A DNA stretch of 64,000 bases from Dendrophyllia cribrosa (GCA_024195265.1 JAJLRJ010000004.1:2928659-2992658), one strand, 5' to 3'. Counted from the stretch's first letter, positions 1-13,051 are shown. A program made the numbers and translations. Notes: a model not told the origin generated them from the sequence alone.

Positions 1-736
1 GAGTCGGTACATCGTTGTATCAGCTGAATGCAAAATACGATCTTACAACAAATATTACAACTATTTAAGTTAAATATTTACTTTAATTTATTTAGTTATA
101 AACATAGTTAATAGAACAAACTGGTTATGAAGCTCAACAAATTTCAAAAAGTGTGTACAAAGCTGCTTTGTTTTATGTTGAACGAACCATGACCCTGCAC
201 ATTGTTTTGTTTAACGTGTGAGCCCAAATGTTTCTACTGGTCAGTTGCTCATATGCATTTCAATACCTTTCGTGTTTTGTGCAGGGTCAAGGCAAACGAA
301 CAAAAGAAATGGAGAACAAAAACATATAACAAAGGGCTGACTCAGTTTCATAACCAGTTTTTTCTATTAACTGTGGTTATAAACAAACTTAACTTTCAAA
401 GAGGCTAAACAATAGATATAAATACTGCGATTTCGGTTACACTGAAAACGAAAGGTTCGTAAGTCGCCATTTTTTGATCAACGTATACCCGTTTGACAAC
501 AACAACAACATAATTGTCCTGAGAATTAACCTAAACATTTTCAGTAATAACTTTAAAATTATCACATTGTTATCTTTTTTCGTCAAATGGTGTAAACAAC
601 TTTGGCAGGCTCATTTCTGAATGGCGGGATTATCGTTTAATCTTTAAAATTAAAATGATGAATCGGGTATGCGGAACCGCAGTATTTTTATTTCATGTTT
701 AGTCACTATTTTTGGTAGTATATTGGGCGCCTTATA

Positions 737-909
737 GATCGTTTTCACTCACGTGACCAGCGGCCATATTGGTTTAATGAAACAAAAGAAAATGTTTGCA
801 TAAAAATAGAGTTCGATTCCCGGAGGATTGGTTTGGTACACCAATATGGCCGCCGTTTCTTTGTTTTGGAACACCAATATGGCCGCCGTGACGTCATATG
901 AAAACGCTC
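737..909. mobile_element. MITE with GAGCGTTTTCA-type termini, TA target site
   Basis: The ends are inverted (GATCGTTTTCACTC on the left, GAAAACGCTC on the right) and each is flanked by TA. The interior carries repeated CCAATATGGCCGCC motifs and no coding potential. The same element sits in the right duplication copy at 17199-17371, so this insertion predates the duplication. A shorter relative lies inside the Harbinger-type transposon at 28810-28947. Confidence 0.75.
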
Positions 910-1359
910 TATTACACAAGTTGAAATTCAGTAACTTCTTCGCTATTCTATTATGACATCATATATTTTCTTTTCATTTCTTTTTTCTTTTCAGGTATAC
1001 AATTTTGAATATCCCTCTCTATTATATCGTACTATTTTTGTTGGTTTCATTTTTAAAACTTTCGTTTTCTCGGTATGGTGGGATATATTCCTACTATTTC
1101 GCAACAAACCAAACAAAATCTTGACGTGACACAGGACAATGAATTCTATAAGTCACGCTATCCAAACCCGATTGTCACGCTACAGACCCCCAAGAGTAAC
1201 CACAATATAATCGATCATACGATCTACAATGTATATGATCACATAAGAAAACACCTTTAGGAGTAATGATTAACCATATTCTCCTATTCAACTAGCACAA
1301 GGAAAAATGTTTGGTTTAATCAGAGATTATTTGGGTGAATTTGTGCAAACATCATTGGG

Positions 1360-1735
1360 TTAAAAGAAGATGTTGCCGCGGTCTTTGCAGAACCCAAGCT
1401 TGCTTTGATTATAAATCAAGGCGCTCAACCCAAGATAAAGATAAATTTCTAAGTCTCCCTCCACCACTTCAAAACTATTCAGTGTTGCGTTGTTGGAATC
1501 TGCTTCTCGGGCGCTGGTTATCGCTTCAATGAGAGCTTTGCAGAACACGCTGTGTTGAACTGCATCAGGGGGATGCTCTATAAGGAAACTCTGCACGTGA
1601 CTTGTTAACGTGAAGTAAGGGATGTCGTTTGACCATGGGTTCCAGGTCTGGAAGAAACCGGATTCGTGATGGGAGTGGAAAATTCGCAAGCCCGACTGTT
1701 TGGAATGAGGGCTGTTTTCTGCATAACCAGTGATC
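1360..1735 (-). CDS. TPRG1L-like terminal exon 4A, left copy
   Basis: The exon starts after a CCTTGTAG acceptor and ends at a stop after GNIFF. It encodes the C-terminal half of the hSac2 domain (…NPWSNDIPYFTL…LGFCKDRGNIFF). It differs from the right-copy exon by about one residue (Ser instead of Pro before GFF). There is no stop or frameshift, so it is not obviously decayed. It could be used if the exon 1 transcript reads through to this block. Confidence 0.7.
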
Positions 1736-2725
1736 CTACAAGGAGAGAAAAGGGACAGGTAAAGTCGCACACAGCCACAGGGTACCCACTCGGCTGGAGC
1801 TTAACCCGGTTTGTGTATCATGAAGCAACTGGGAGTACTACTACTCCACCCGGGATTGGATGCTAGTCCATCGCAAGGTTACCCCCAGCATAATGTACGC
1901 CGGTACTCATTTAGTACACATCTGGATGAAGAGAGACAATGTGAGCAAAGTTTGTTGTCTAGGCCTCAAACCCAAGGACGCAAGTGCCCTCGTGTATGTG
2001 CCTTCCAGCAAACGTTTGGCAGTATACATGCATGTATTGTGCGAAAACATGATCACTGGAACCAGACTTGAGGATTTTATTCACACGCCAAGAAGCAAGA
2101 AGTCAGAACTAAATGACCTCTCTTTAGCACAGCTAAAGCAGATACAAAAATGGTGGCTGTGCTTGCTCCTCCAAACTGGAACCCATGTGTCACGTGACCG
2201 ATGACAAGTGATAAACCAAAGGAATGCTGGAAAGGAGAGAAGCTGGATAAAAATGCACTCAGCCGACAAGTCATCTGTAACTGCAACATCTTTGTGACAC
2301 TGACTTTCTACAAACTTTGTGAGCTTAGCGAGAGGAACTTCATTACAAGTTTCTATAACGCCACAATAGGTCTATAATGCTTCCCCTGTCACATTGATAA
2401 ATTTTTTTATTGTTATTATAGTAATACTAATAAAGAATCATAATAAAAAAGTGCTTATTATACATGTATAAACTCTCTCGTTCACTATGAAAATATTTAC
2501 AACTTCACTACACTAAAATCAAATTATCAAATCAACCTAACCTTTAGCTAGTTTTACAAAATAAAATACTCAGCTCGTTATTTTTGTACCACAATGAAAA
2601 ATCAGGTGTTAATGGGGAAACAAAATTAAGCAATATAAATAACAGTATTTATCTTAAAATGCATGTTCTGCGTCATAAAATACTTTAGAAGCTTAACCGC
2701 TGACAACCACTCATTCTTGTTAACT

Positions 2726-3083
2726 CTAAAATCCAAACTTTCCCCGGTCACGATTAAAACCCAGGATTCCATAGTTATGAAATATTGGGGAAAACCCACA
2801 ATACACTTCAACCATTATTGGCTCATTCTGTACAATCTCAAGAGATTCATGTGCCACGCCTTCCTGAAGTGCATTATGGGCATCAGAGATGGCCGCAATA
2901 AGAGCCTCCTGGAATGAATCGAGCTGCATGTGTGCAGGTAATGAGCCCATGACATCATTCCCTCTGTGCCAACCAAATGTGACGTAGGGAATTGCACGTG
3001 ACCATGGGTTCCAGTTCTGGAGGAACGTTGGTGTGATGTTTTTGCCAAAGTAGACACGCAAGCCAGTTTGGAAGTGTCGTGGA
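2726..3083 (-). CDS. TPRG1L-like terminal exon 4B, left copy
   Basis: The exon starts after a GTTTTTCAG acceptor and runs open to a stop after GKFGF. It encodes the conserved …WNPWSRAIPYVTF… block and the …GILGFNRDRGKFGF C-terminus. It is nearly identical to 19883-20240 (Ser for Pro in the LD(S/P)FQEA segment). It lies upstream of exon 4A in transcription order, as in the right copy. Confidence 0.7.
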
Positions 3084-4429
3084 CTGAAAAACATGGTGTA
3101 ATAATCTCTTAGGCTTTCTCGTTGGTGTTGTTGAAGATTTTGTGTTGAAGATTTTTTTGAAATTTTACTTTTCAATTTATTGTTATTTTCACTGTTTTTT
3201 TTTTTTTTTTTTTTGACAGTTGTTAGGAATTTATTAAATTACAGTGTAAGAGCACATTTTACACTCATGTGCACTACATTTCGTGTACTATTTAACTTAG
3301 ATGTAGGAATGATTAACAGTGGGCTGTTAAAACAGGGAGTGAGCCTACATAGAGGGGGCACACTATTGAGATGCATGTTTCAATCTGCAAAACCCTTTGA
3401 GTTCAATTATTAAATTGTATTAATATATACTTAACATGTACATGCACATTACATTTAAATAGAGAAACATTGAAAACAAAATAATAATAACAATAATACC
3501 GGTAATAATATTGAAAATTTATATAGCGCTACTTTACGTGATAATGATCAAGTGCGCTTTACATGCATAAAACTTGAGCTAGCCCTAAAACATATTAAAT
3601 GAAAAATGATAAACAAATGCAACATATGATAAATAAATGTTGTAAATTACTCATTTTGATGTAGCCTGACCCCCATCCCTTTGTGTTCCATGCTCTCACC
3701 GTGCACATGCCCCAAGTCCTCCCTCCACCTCCACTTTCTACTGCCTGCCAAGCAGCCTATTTTTGATATGAAAGATTTCATGTACGTAGATAAAGACTGA
3801 GAGTAACTCCTATGCCAAAATTAAATGCTGTTTTGTTTTTCAAAACATTAAACCTGAAACAACAACATCATCATTTCCTTGGTCATCATCGTTGTCAATG
3901 CCATCTTACATACTGGTGCATACATGTAGAATGTACAACGGTCCCTAAATCACCAAGAGCTACATATTTGAAGATGGTTATCCAACTGATCCAAAAGACA
4001 TCCAGTTACAGTACCTGGTTTGTCCGTTGTACAGATGATTTTTCACCATTTGTTATAATATTTATGGCTAAACTGGGCTCAGTCGAAAAGAAGGATTCTA
4101 ATGGGTTCTCTGAGCAGTCCGAATTATGTTGTACAGACTATGGACTGTTCAGAAAATAAAATAAAATTTTCCATTGCCCTTACTATAACCCCTTACTGTA
4201 AGTTAGATATGAAGCCAAGAAATGAGAATGCATGTTTGTATAATTACAGTATGTCGTGGTTCAAGTTTTTCTTTGGTTTGAAAATTTTGAAACCAGTTTG
4301 ATATTAATGATTCATTCCCAAAATAAGATACAAAGGAAAACAACAATCAAACTGGTTTCAAAATTCTTAAATCAAAGAAACATTTGAACCACTGCACATT
4401 TTGATTAAACATGTACAGCCAGTACTCAC

Positions 4430-4606
4430 ATCATCATAGTGGTCTTTGGGTACACAAATCTGCCAATCTGTATCTTGTCGCATTTTATCAGTGGCACCTT
4501 CCTCATCTCATCAACTTTCAAACCAATGAAATTGTACTTGACCAGGCAGAGGGTTTTCTTGGTTATAAGGACAATCCTCTCTTTTTCATGATCCCAGTGA
4601 TCAATC
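4430..4606 (-). CDS. TPRG1L-like exon 3, left copy
   Basis: This 177-nt exon is bordered by a TTGTAG acceptor and a GTGAGT donor and enters and leaves in phase 2. It encodes IDHWDHEKERIVLITKK and the following KYNFIGLKVDEMRKVPL, the central family signature. The reading is identical to exon 3 of the right copy. Confidence 0.75.
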
Positions 4607-5245
4607 CTACAATGGACCAACAAGACTCTAAGTTACAGTAGAACTCCACTAACTCGAAATTGGATAACTCGAACACCCCACTAACTCGAACACCGACCCA
4701 TTTACCTAAGATTGTTTTCTCACCCAACTACTATTGGATAACTCAAACCCCCGTTATCTTGAACAAAAACAAAACATACAAGCTGAAGAGATCTGTTGAG
4801 ACAAAGGAGAACAAAAATCTAACTGGTTTGAAAAAGAAAAATTTGAACCACAACAATACATGTACATTGTAATATATAAAATAGCATACAACAACGAGGC
4901 ATGCAGATTCAAGAACTAAATGTTTCTGACTTTTGACATTAATGTCTACATGTAATGTTTTACACCTGATTCACTATATATGTACACTGTATGATGAAAT
5001 TGACCTTTGAAACTTCTGAGTCATAAACACAGGAATCGAAAATCAAGTGTCAGCAAATTCAGTTGCCCAGTACTCTAATTAAAATAAACAAACAGCTAGC
5101 ATTCTGTGAATGACATATTTTAGGGATCCGAGACCAAATCAAGACCCTCACAATTGACTCTACTGTACATTGTGACAAGCAATGTCATTAATATGTAAAA
5201 AAGGGTTGGGGGAAGGGACAAATAATTTCATTCCATAACACTTAC

Positions 5246-5334
5246 TCGCTTAACAGCCATGAGCTCAAGATTTCGCCATCACCATCGTCCAAAAACACCT
5301 TGCACTCCTCGACTGCATTGGTAAAAGCTCCCTC
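5246..5334 (-). CDS. TPRG1L-like exon 2, left copy
   Basis: This 89-nt exon lies between an ACACAG acceptor and a GTAAGT donor. It encodes EGAFTNAVEECKVFLDDGDG followed by EILSSWLLSE. It starts in phase 0 and leaves in phase 2. No exon 1 is recognisable between here and 16477, so this copy lacks its own start and probably its own promoter. Confidence 0.7.
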
Positions 5335-6036
5335 CTGTGTAATGTTTAACAATTTAATCCATGAAAAGTTTGCACAAATAACCTTATGCCTTTAGAATAA
5401 ATTGCATATAAATCATTCAAACACCACATAAAAAATCTGCATGTTTTTAAAGTTAGCCAAGCCTGAGCGAGAGGACAGGCCTTTTTTTAGAGATCATTTC
5501 ACTGCTTTTTGCTGGTCAAAAATTAATTTACATGTAATATGTGAATTGCATACTTCTTTTTTTTTCATATTGCTGCTATTTTGTAATCACCTCTTATGAG
5601 TTGATTCTTTGCATTAATATAAAACGTTTTAAAAAACACATAAGCACAGGGCTAAAAATTAACTCCATTGCTTGGTGGCCAGTCAGGCCAGTTTGCTTGA
5701 ATTCTTAGTGGCCCATTGGCCTTTATCATGCCCCACCATTTTGTAAAAAACATAAGATTTATGCTGCCCAGCCTCGCAGTGAAAAAGTTGAAACAAGGTT
5801 GGGAGGGCAAAAAGAAAGCATTTTATTCTCCGGGGAGTCAACATGGTCGACGTGTGACATTAAGGCCTATTCCAAAAAAATGTATGCCCTAATTTCCTTT
5901 AGTTGAAAACGAAAAACTGCAAGTCTGTTCTCAAAGCGAAAACATTTGCGACTTGGAAACTGTCCCACACAGAACTTTGGGTAAGTCTAGGGGCATGTGG
6001 CAATCACAAAATCAAAAATGGCATCTAAATGTTGTA

Positions 6037-6061
6037 CTACTACTACTACTACTACTACTAC

Positions 6062-6107
<46 letters not shown>

Positions 6108-6108
6108 T
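6037..6108. repeat. ACT/AAT trinucleotide microsatellite
   Basis: A run of about eight ACT units passes into about fifteen AAT units. The right duplication copy has a much shorter version at 23239-23271, so the array changed length after the duplication. Confidence 0.95.
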
Positions 6109-6177
6109 AATATTTCTATGATGTAAATTAACATGTAGATATGATCAAATGTGCCTAACAAACTATGTGAATAAAAT

Positions 6178-7093
6178 TCTGACTTGACAATAATTATCTT
6201 GAATAACTTTTGCCTTTTTCTCATTCCAAAATCTTAAGCCTTCTCTGAAAAAAACAGAAACGACAGCCTAAAAACGACATATTGTCGACCAAACAAGGAA
6301 TGAATCAGACGTCTTTAAATTCTATAGAGCAACAAGCTCTGTTCATTTCCCTTTTGCTGTTTTATTTACTTAACCACAGGATAAACAAAACAGAGCGAGA
6401 TAGCGAGTTTTACTCGCAACTTTCATGTGCTCTCACAAACTCTCTCACACAATCTGAATTGCTCAATTTTTTTAGGGTTCAAATTCTCGTCGATTTTAAT
6501 CTTTATCGCTTTTGAGAGTTTTTAAAATTCTCGTAAACTAGTCTGTCCTAATGACGTTCGGGCTTTTGGTGTTCCAAACATTGAAGTTAAATATAAGAGC
6601 TTCTGCCATACTTATTACAGAACGTGCAGACTCAGGTTAGCGACCTGTCATGCGTAATCATGCGTTAACCATATGACCTCATGAGACCCGTTTCTCCCCC
6701 AATAAAACCGCATGAAACTTGTAGCAACGAGTCGTATTTACAGGAATATAAATCCTGAACAATTATCATCTGTCGAGAGACGCGTTTATTTCCAAATAGG
6801 CACGGCATAACGCCATATTTTCGAATAAACCTTTTCACTTTCAAGAAATGAAGAAATAAATGTAAAAATTAACATCATGAATGCTTCAGGTTGGAAACGA
6901 ATTGCACTATAAAAAAAGTATTGCTACGAAGTTGGATTTTATCAGAGAATTTTTGTTTTTGAATTGAGGAGGAAAAAACTCTATAAAAACATGAAATGGT
7001 TTCTTTCCATGTTTTAAACGTTTAACGTGAATCACCTAATATTTAAATGTACTCAAAAAACTGTAAACAAACTTCAGACAACGAAAAATGTAT
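6178..7093. other. Unique sequence, no gene seen
   Basis: AT-rich single-copy DNA starting at the duplication breakpoint. I see no convincing exon, RNA gene or mobile-element end. Confidence 0.6.
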
Positions 7094-7182
7094 TTTGTTT
7101 TAGAGCAAACCTGCTAGCCTGTAATTGTCATTTTACTTTCTGCTGAGCAAACCTGCTAGCCTGTAAGTTGTCATTTTACTTT
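7094..7182. repeat. 45-bp tandem duplication
   Basis: Two adjacent units starting GAGCAAACCTGCTAGCCTGTAA and ending GTCATTTTACTTTCT differ by about one base. The function is unknown and this is probably replication slippage. Confidence 0.85.
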
Positions 7183-7465
7183 CTAAACCAAGACTATACA
7201 GTTCTTTAAGTATGATAAAAATGAACCAAAACGTTGGAAAAATCTTTGTTTAAACATTCTACGCTTTGCCTTCATTTTCACATCAGCAATCCAGCCAATA
7301 ACGTTAATTGATGCTAAATTTAGCTCTAGTCTGGGGCTGGCACGTCTCATATAATACCGTGCTGAAAGTCATCCCGGCTAACCCAGCCAGCTCGAGCTCG
7401 TGCAACCAGCCTCTTAGACATTAATTAAACATACACAAACTAAATATAATTTTAACACGGAAATT

Positions 7466-7622
7466 TTGTTTTATCAACTGAGACACTGAGTTGATAAGGT
7501 ATATTGGTCACTCAGACAAAGGGCTAGCGCTCGAAACGTCAGCTTTTGACAACTAAATTTTCGTCTTTCACTCTCCGCCGACGCAGCACCACAGTTGCTT
7601 TAGAAACTAACCCCTTTATAAA
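7466..7622 (+). mobile_element. Penelope-like element terminal fragment
   Basis: The segment resembles both ends of the element at 35304-38850: the GTTTTATC..CTGAG..GATAAGGTA stretch, then GGGCTAGCGCTCGAAACGTC, then CGACGCAGCACCACAGTT and CTAGAAACTAACCCC-like sequence. No coding part is present. It looks like an old solo terminus and contains the degenerate ribozyme-like fold at 7507-7550. Confidence 0.7.
7507..7550 (+). ncRNA. Degenerate hammerhead-ribozyme-like fold
   Basis: The outer helix can form from GTCA with TGAC and from CT with AG. The core reads CAGACAA, then a GGGC/GCTC stem with a TAGC loop, then GAAAC and GTC. Compared with the hammerhead core C-U-G-A-N-G-A…G-A-A-A…U-H, positions 4 and 8 are wrong (A and A), so this copy should be inactive. 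Helix I has a different sequence from the copies at 35.4 and 38.7 kb but pairs equally well. Confidence 0.5.
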
Positions 7623-10600
7623 TATATATTTCAGTTTAAACAAGTGGCATATCGTTAGTGCACTTTTAAAGTCGATTGCAATTAGAAACTGCTAAATATT
7701 AAACAAAATGCAAAAACATATCTACAAATTTATCTAAACGGCGTGAAATTTAAATAACCGCCGCATTCCTCATTCAAAAAACGTAAAACAAAGAGACTTA
7801 CCACTTAAAAACTATAGATAATAAACGTCGCATAAGGAATAGTGCCACCCTTGTTTTAGGGGTTTAAAACTTATTTTTTCAAATACATATTCTAAAAGAA
7901 CTTTCGTTCCAGGCGATTGTCAATGAATTTCCGTTTTACCGGTTTTAATTAGTACGAATTCAAAACGTTAGTCAGCAGCTAAATAAAAAAAGTAAAGAGC
8001 CTGGGGTAAATCCATTCTTCACTGAGAAGAGCAGCACAGCAGTGTTTGACTTTTAAGAAGGCGGTTATTAATTAAGATGGCGATGTAGACTTGAACTTAA
8101 TTTCCCATAGGAAAATCTGAAGGATATCGCTAATTTTGTGTATAAAATATAATGCATTAAAAAAAATTTTTTTTTTTTGTTGCGACAATTGGAAATTACA
8201 CGTTTGTATCTTTCAGCAATTGCAGGTGAGGATTGAATTTAAACAAATTATCAGTGAAATAAAATTTATATGCACGGATGTTCAAGTGGTTGCTCTCGTC
8301 CGTTACTGCTCCGAAGGCGTTTTTGTTCACTTCACAAAAAAAAAAAAACATTTTTAAGTCCTTGGATCCCATGGCTCAAGGCTTGTTAGCCGTTAAATTG
8401 GAACTACAATGTAACGGTGCTTTAATAAGAACGCAACTTTAAAAGCTTTTGATCAGTGCCGGACTCCATGCGAAAGGCAGCTGACATATTTAATTGTAAA
8501 CTGAACATAGCTCCCAAGACTATTACTTACTTTCTGAAAAGTGATCTTTCTCTTATTTTTTTTTTTTAATTTTAATTTTCACTTCAATATCTCATTCTCA
8601 ATAGCGCCAAGTTAAAAGTGATTTTAAGTCATCCAGTTTCCAGAAAATTTCAGTACCACATTTAAATACTTCAAAGAAGCTTTCATTTGAACGTTTACAT
8701 CTTTGCATGTATTCCTTAGACTTAAAAGTCAATTTTACAACTAAATTTTAAAAGTTACTACATGAATTAATTTTAAGTTATTAAGGTTATGAAAACAAAT
8801 GAAGTTAAAAGAAGAGATAAGCTTGGGAATTTTGCCATAATTTACCACCGAGTTCTTATAAAAACATTAAAGGACATATGCCATTACTTTCAGACAAAAA
8901 TTGAAATAAACGTGCCTCCATTTTAATTGTTTTTTTTTTTTTGGCACGTTTCATTGCTTTTCTTTAGTTGTCAAAGCATCATCTTCTTTTGCTAGAACAA
9001 ACATTTTTGTCTGTTTGTGTGTTTGTTTGTTTGTTTGTCTGTTTGAATTTTGATCGGGAAATAGTCTTCAAGAACCAAAAAGATATGTAGGTTACGCAGT
9101 AAGACACAGGTTAGGAAACTGTATGTCAAATTAAGTTTAAGTTTTCTATTAGTATGCGACGAATTTCCAAAATGCTTCAAGTCATTTGTGATCACTTTTA
9201 AAGGTGCCGGAACTTTGACTGCTGCAAAAATATATATGGTGACCGTTTAGTAACAATACGTGCCATGAACACGTACTTTTAGTTGACTCGTTTACCCAAT
9301 TTCAGTTCTTGAACGAAATTTAAACATAACGTTGTTGAGTAGCTTGCGACAACACACAAATCATCAAGTTTAATTTAATTAAAATCTCTTTAAATAGAAC
9401 TTTTTAACTTTTCTTGACGAAACAGTCAAATTGATTTTTTTATGATTCTCTCATATTAAAGAATTGGTGATTAGAACTATGAATCCGATGGTAAAACGTG
9501 GTTATTGGTTATCCTCTAGCACTAGTTGAATCCAAAAGTCTCAAGTTTTATGATGGTTAAAAGTGGATGCTAAAAAATATAACTGCAGATGGCGTTCTTT
9601 GTAAATACATCCAAAATACAGTTCGACCTTTTTGTCTTGTGTTGCAACAATTTGAAATATGTTATTCGTAAGAAAGATAAAAATTAAGAATTGAACAATC
9701 CATTTTTAAATGAGCATTTGTGTTTAGAAATTAGCAAGTGGATTTGGAAATGAAAATTGGACTGTTGTTGGTAGTTCGCAATATACGATATATGTGCCTA
9801 TAACAACTTTCATCCTTTGTAAATCAGTCCCATTCTTCGGATAAATGCATTTGTGGTTCGAAACCGAATGTGGTTACTGCAACGTTCAAGGTTTGTTAGT
9901 TTTCAACAAAACTTTTAACCAACATTCGACCCCAGAAAGTTCTTGGCTTTTCGAATGTATTTGTGTTTCTAAGTTAAAGCATGGATGCAAAAATAATGAC
10001 ATGTTCGTAGACTCATTCAGTTCAACGAGCCACCAACCTGTTCAAATCTCCCACGCAATGAAATAATAATTAGTATATACATATTTACGAGAAGAAATAA
10101 AACTGAGTCAGATAATATGTTCTTCTTCTTTGCTATATATCTTTGATACACCGAGAATATGAGAACATTCCGCAGCTTAAGACTTAGTCAATCTTGGGAA
10201 ACAACCAAGAGATGACAAGAGGAAATATTATTTGGAGGTGTTTGAATATAAAATGGAAATGTTGTCGTGTAGTATGTCATTCAACTGCCAACTCAATTAA
10301 GAAGCGGGCAATGATAGTTCAAAACCCTTACGGCCTACGAGCTTTTCATCTTTAATTGCTAGCTTGGACAATAAATACGTTATCGACCAACAGATGTGTC
10401 ACAAAATTTAAACACAACGACACCTAAAGGAAATGCTAGAACAAAAGCTCTTTCCAGCGTTGTAAATTAGCGTTACCGGCGGAAATTGAAGGGGAGGAAT
10501 TTCATTTTGGCTGCTTTTATATATTGAAGATTGAAGTGACATCTATGTACACTGGAGAGTTCACAACTGTGCTGGAAGGTAGAACACAGATTGGGCGACG

Positions 10601-11634
10601 AAACCGTCAAGAATAGAAAACCTTTCGAGGGTATGTATGGCACGATATTATCGCTTTAAGGAAACACAAAAAGCCTAAGAATGAAATAGCCAAAACGTTT
10701 TTCTCCAGCTTAATCTTTATAATAGGCACACGATGAAATTAAAATCATTTGATTTTTTAAGGGAACGAATTTATATTTATTTTACATTTAGTAGAATTTT
10801 TGGTTTTCATTTGGCTTCGTTTGTTATCAGATATATTTAGTAGTCAGCGTGTACAATTCATCGGATTGGTAACACTAAGAAACAAGATATCGTTCAGGTT
10901 AATAAATGTTTAAGATAACATTTCACTTATAAAGTTAAATCGTATATTCAGTGCATCTTAAAAAGAAAATTTCAGACGGAGAAATTAATAATTGTCGAGG
11001 TTGTTAATAGTTTGTTACGTAAGCCTCTACATGACACTGCAGCTTCCAAAGAAAGATTTTACTGACGTACTGTTCTCTCTACGAGCAATACAAAGAAAAC
11101 AGCAACAACAAATAAATATAGGTTTGATGACCCCAAGCAAATGTCAAAAAAGGAACAGAAATCCTCATGCCACCGCTCTCTTAAGGCGTCAATCGCAATT
11201 CTAAAATGATCAAAACATTTCAAAACCGTTATCTGCCGTTTCAACTGTGTTGTCTTGAACTGATAGATTTTGAATCAGCGTTCCTTTTTTTCATTCGAGT
11301 AATATTGCGTCAAAACTAGCCTTTCTCGTGAATCAATTTTGGTACCCAATATACTGCAAAATAAAGAAACGGATCTTATTAATTAACTTGTACATATTTG
11401 CAGTCGCATAACAATTGACTGCATGATATACGATTTCATCTCTACACAAAGAACATCGTTTTAGTCCACCTACACTCGTTTCAATTGAGCCAGGAAATGT
11501 TTCTGAAAAAGCATATTTAACGCTGTTACGTGGACAGCAGAAATGGAAATGTTTAAACGGATTTCATTGCCTTCGTCCAAACTACTCCTGATCGCAGGTT
11601 AGGAGATTAACAAAACAGATCAAGTCACAACAAA
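7623..11634. other. Gene-poor unique sequence
   Basis: About 4 kb of AT-rich DNA without a supportable exon. It has homopolymer runs near 8160, 8335, 8565 and 8930 and a degenerate TTTG/TCTG simple repeat at about 9008-9043. A 73-codon open frame at 9845-10066 has no recognisable motif. Confidence 0.55.
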
Positions 11635-12030
11635 GTTGCGTTTTTGGTCGGGAAAAATGCCAGATGATCAGGGATTTTAGCTGTTTCTCGACCGTTCCCG
11701 ACATTGGACAGAAGTGTCGGTAAAATCGGAGATGATAAGATGGAGACGTGGTCAAAGTCCTCCATTTTAATTTCTGAGCACATGTTTTTGCCAAACAGTC
11801 TTGGTAGTGAGCTTAACATATTGCCGACGTCCCAAATCATTGCAGAAATCTGGGATGCCTCGGGAAAAAGAAACATTCCCATTTCTTCTGATTCATCCCC
11901 GACCATCCCAGATGATCGAGGATGTCTACGATTTCGTATTTTCATGTCGGCAAAATCTGAGACGGCCGGGAAATAGCAAAATCTCCGTTCGTCTGGGATT
12001 TCCCCGACACATGAAAAACAGGCTTAACGC
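11635..12030. mobile_element. MITE with long imperfect inverted repeats
   Basis: The left end (GTTTTTGGTCGGGAAAAATG…) and the reverse complement of the right end (GTTTTTCATGTGTCGGGGAAAT…) align over about 60 bp, including GGGATTTTAGCTGTTTCTCG against GAGATTTTGCTATTTCCCGG. This symmetry explains the overlapping open frames on both strands here. No transposase is present. The family and target site are unclear. Confidence 0.6.
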
Positions 12031-12216
12031 GTGCACTGGAATAATAAATCACTTTTTCGGTGTTTTGGCAGATAATGCACTAGATTTAAGGCTGACGACA
12101 AAACTAGTGTTTGAAGAAAATGTGAAAATGGAAACAAATTGTGTCAACAACATTTAGAAACTTCTTTTGCCGTTTAATTTACCTACAACTTTGGTGTTTG
12201 CTGTATTAAACGCCCG

Positions 12217-12579
12217 GGGGAAGTACTCTCATATATAAGCTATATGGGTATGTGCCGCTGTAAAGGGTATGGTTTTCAAGCAGTTTAGTCTGGGATAGGG
12301 TATAGAAATCAGAGAGGTTTGGTCAAGAATAGGGTATTATTTGCCGGGAAACTGATCGGTGATTTGAAGAATTAAGTCTAGAATAGGAATTGAAACTCGG
12401 AAGACAAAGAGTCTTTCCTAAACGAAACGGAAAGACGATCATCGCGGCAACAATGTTACAGTTCTAAAAATAGCAAATCTGGGATGGGGTAGAGATTTTC
12501 GGTGTTTAGTCTGGTAAGGGTTTCAGAGAACCAGCGGCAGACCCTCACCCAAAAATATACAGAGTACCTTCTCCCCGGA
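12217..12579. mobile_element. MITE with CCCGGGGGAAG termini
   Basis: The left end GCCCGGGGGAAGTACTCTC and the reverse complement of the right end CCGGGGAGAAGGTACTCTG form an imperfect terminal inverted repeat. Both sides carry ATTAAAC as a likely 7-8 bp target duplication, a size typical of hAT elements. The interior has GGGTATGGTTTTCAAGCAG-type sequence and no coding capacity. Confidence 0.65.
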
Positions 12580-13014
12580 ATTAAACAGTTATGTTTGTAT
12601 TTACATTTTGTCGCGTGCTTGCTAAGAATGGATAGGCTATTGTTATTGGCCAACTTCCAGGAAAGACACATTACGAGCAAAAATGTATATTATCTGGTCT
12701 GGTTTTCGAGCAATATCACTTAGGTCTTGTCTTTTTTATTCAACACAGTCACAAAGAAGGACTTGACCAATATTTGCCCAATATGGGCAAGACAATGTAC
12801 ACTCTGCGGATGACGTGCAGGTTTGCGGCGTCAAAGTCTGGGGCGGAAACAAGCAAAGGAAACGGCAGGAGATGCGTCTTATTTCCCAACTTGGTACCTG
12901 TCAACCGCGCGGCCTAAATTCTGACTTTCGTTTCTTCTGAAGATCGCGCGCGCGCATGCAAGAGACAATCATTTTAAACTTTAGATGTCGTGGCGTATTT
13001 CTCAACGAACATAT

Positions 13015-13051
13015 TTCCACTGAACAAGGGCAAAGCTCGAAACGTTTGGAA
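13015..13051 (+). ncRNA. Degenerate hammerhead-ribozyme-like fold
   Basis: TTCCA pairs with TGGAA as helix I. The core reads CTGAACA (canonical U4, but C instead of G8), then a GGGC/GCTC stem with AAA loop, then GAAAC and GTT. Loss of the catalytic G8 predicts an inactive relic. It lies about 200 bp upstream of the peptide gene at 13204 and is probably an old Penelope-like terminus. Confidence 0.45.

Larger units (their letters stand above)
1..6177. repeat. Segmental duplication, left copy
   Basis: This block repeats at 16477-23348 with high identity and only scattered substitutions and small indels. It contains exons 2, 3, 4B and 4A of the TPRG1L-like gene but not exon 1. The match starts at base 1, so the true left edge may lie outside the window. 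On the right it stops after the shared GAATAAAAT at about 6177, where the two copies continue into unrelated sequence. The left copy lacks the 689-bp insertion found at 17545-18233 and has only one unit of an 85-bp repeat that is doubled at 22172-22345. Confidence 0.95.

Noticed and set aside
202..408. 68-codon frame duplicated exactly at 16678-16884
   Set aside because: The identity reflects the recent segmental duplication and not selection; no motif or splice context supports a gene.
11625..12157. Several 90-118 codon frames on both strands
   Set aside because: They fall within a MITE with long imperfect TIRs and show no family motif or codon pattern.
12942..12958. CGCGCGCGCATGC as a promoter or Z-DNA element of the peptide gene
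   Set aside because: A single short alternating run 250 bp upstream is not enough to support a regulatory call.
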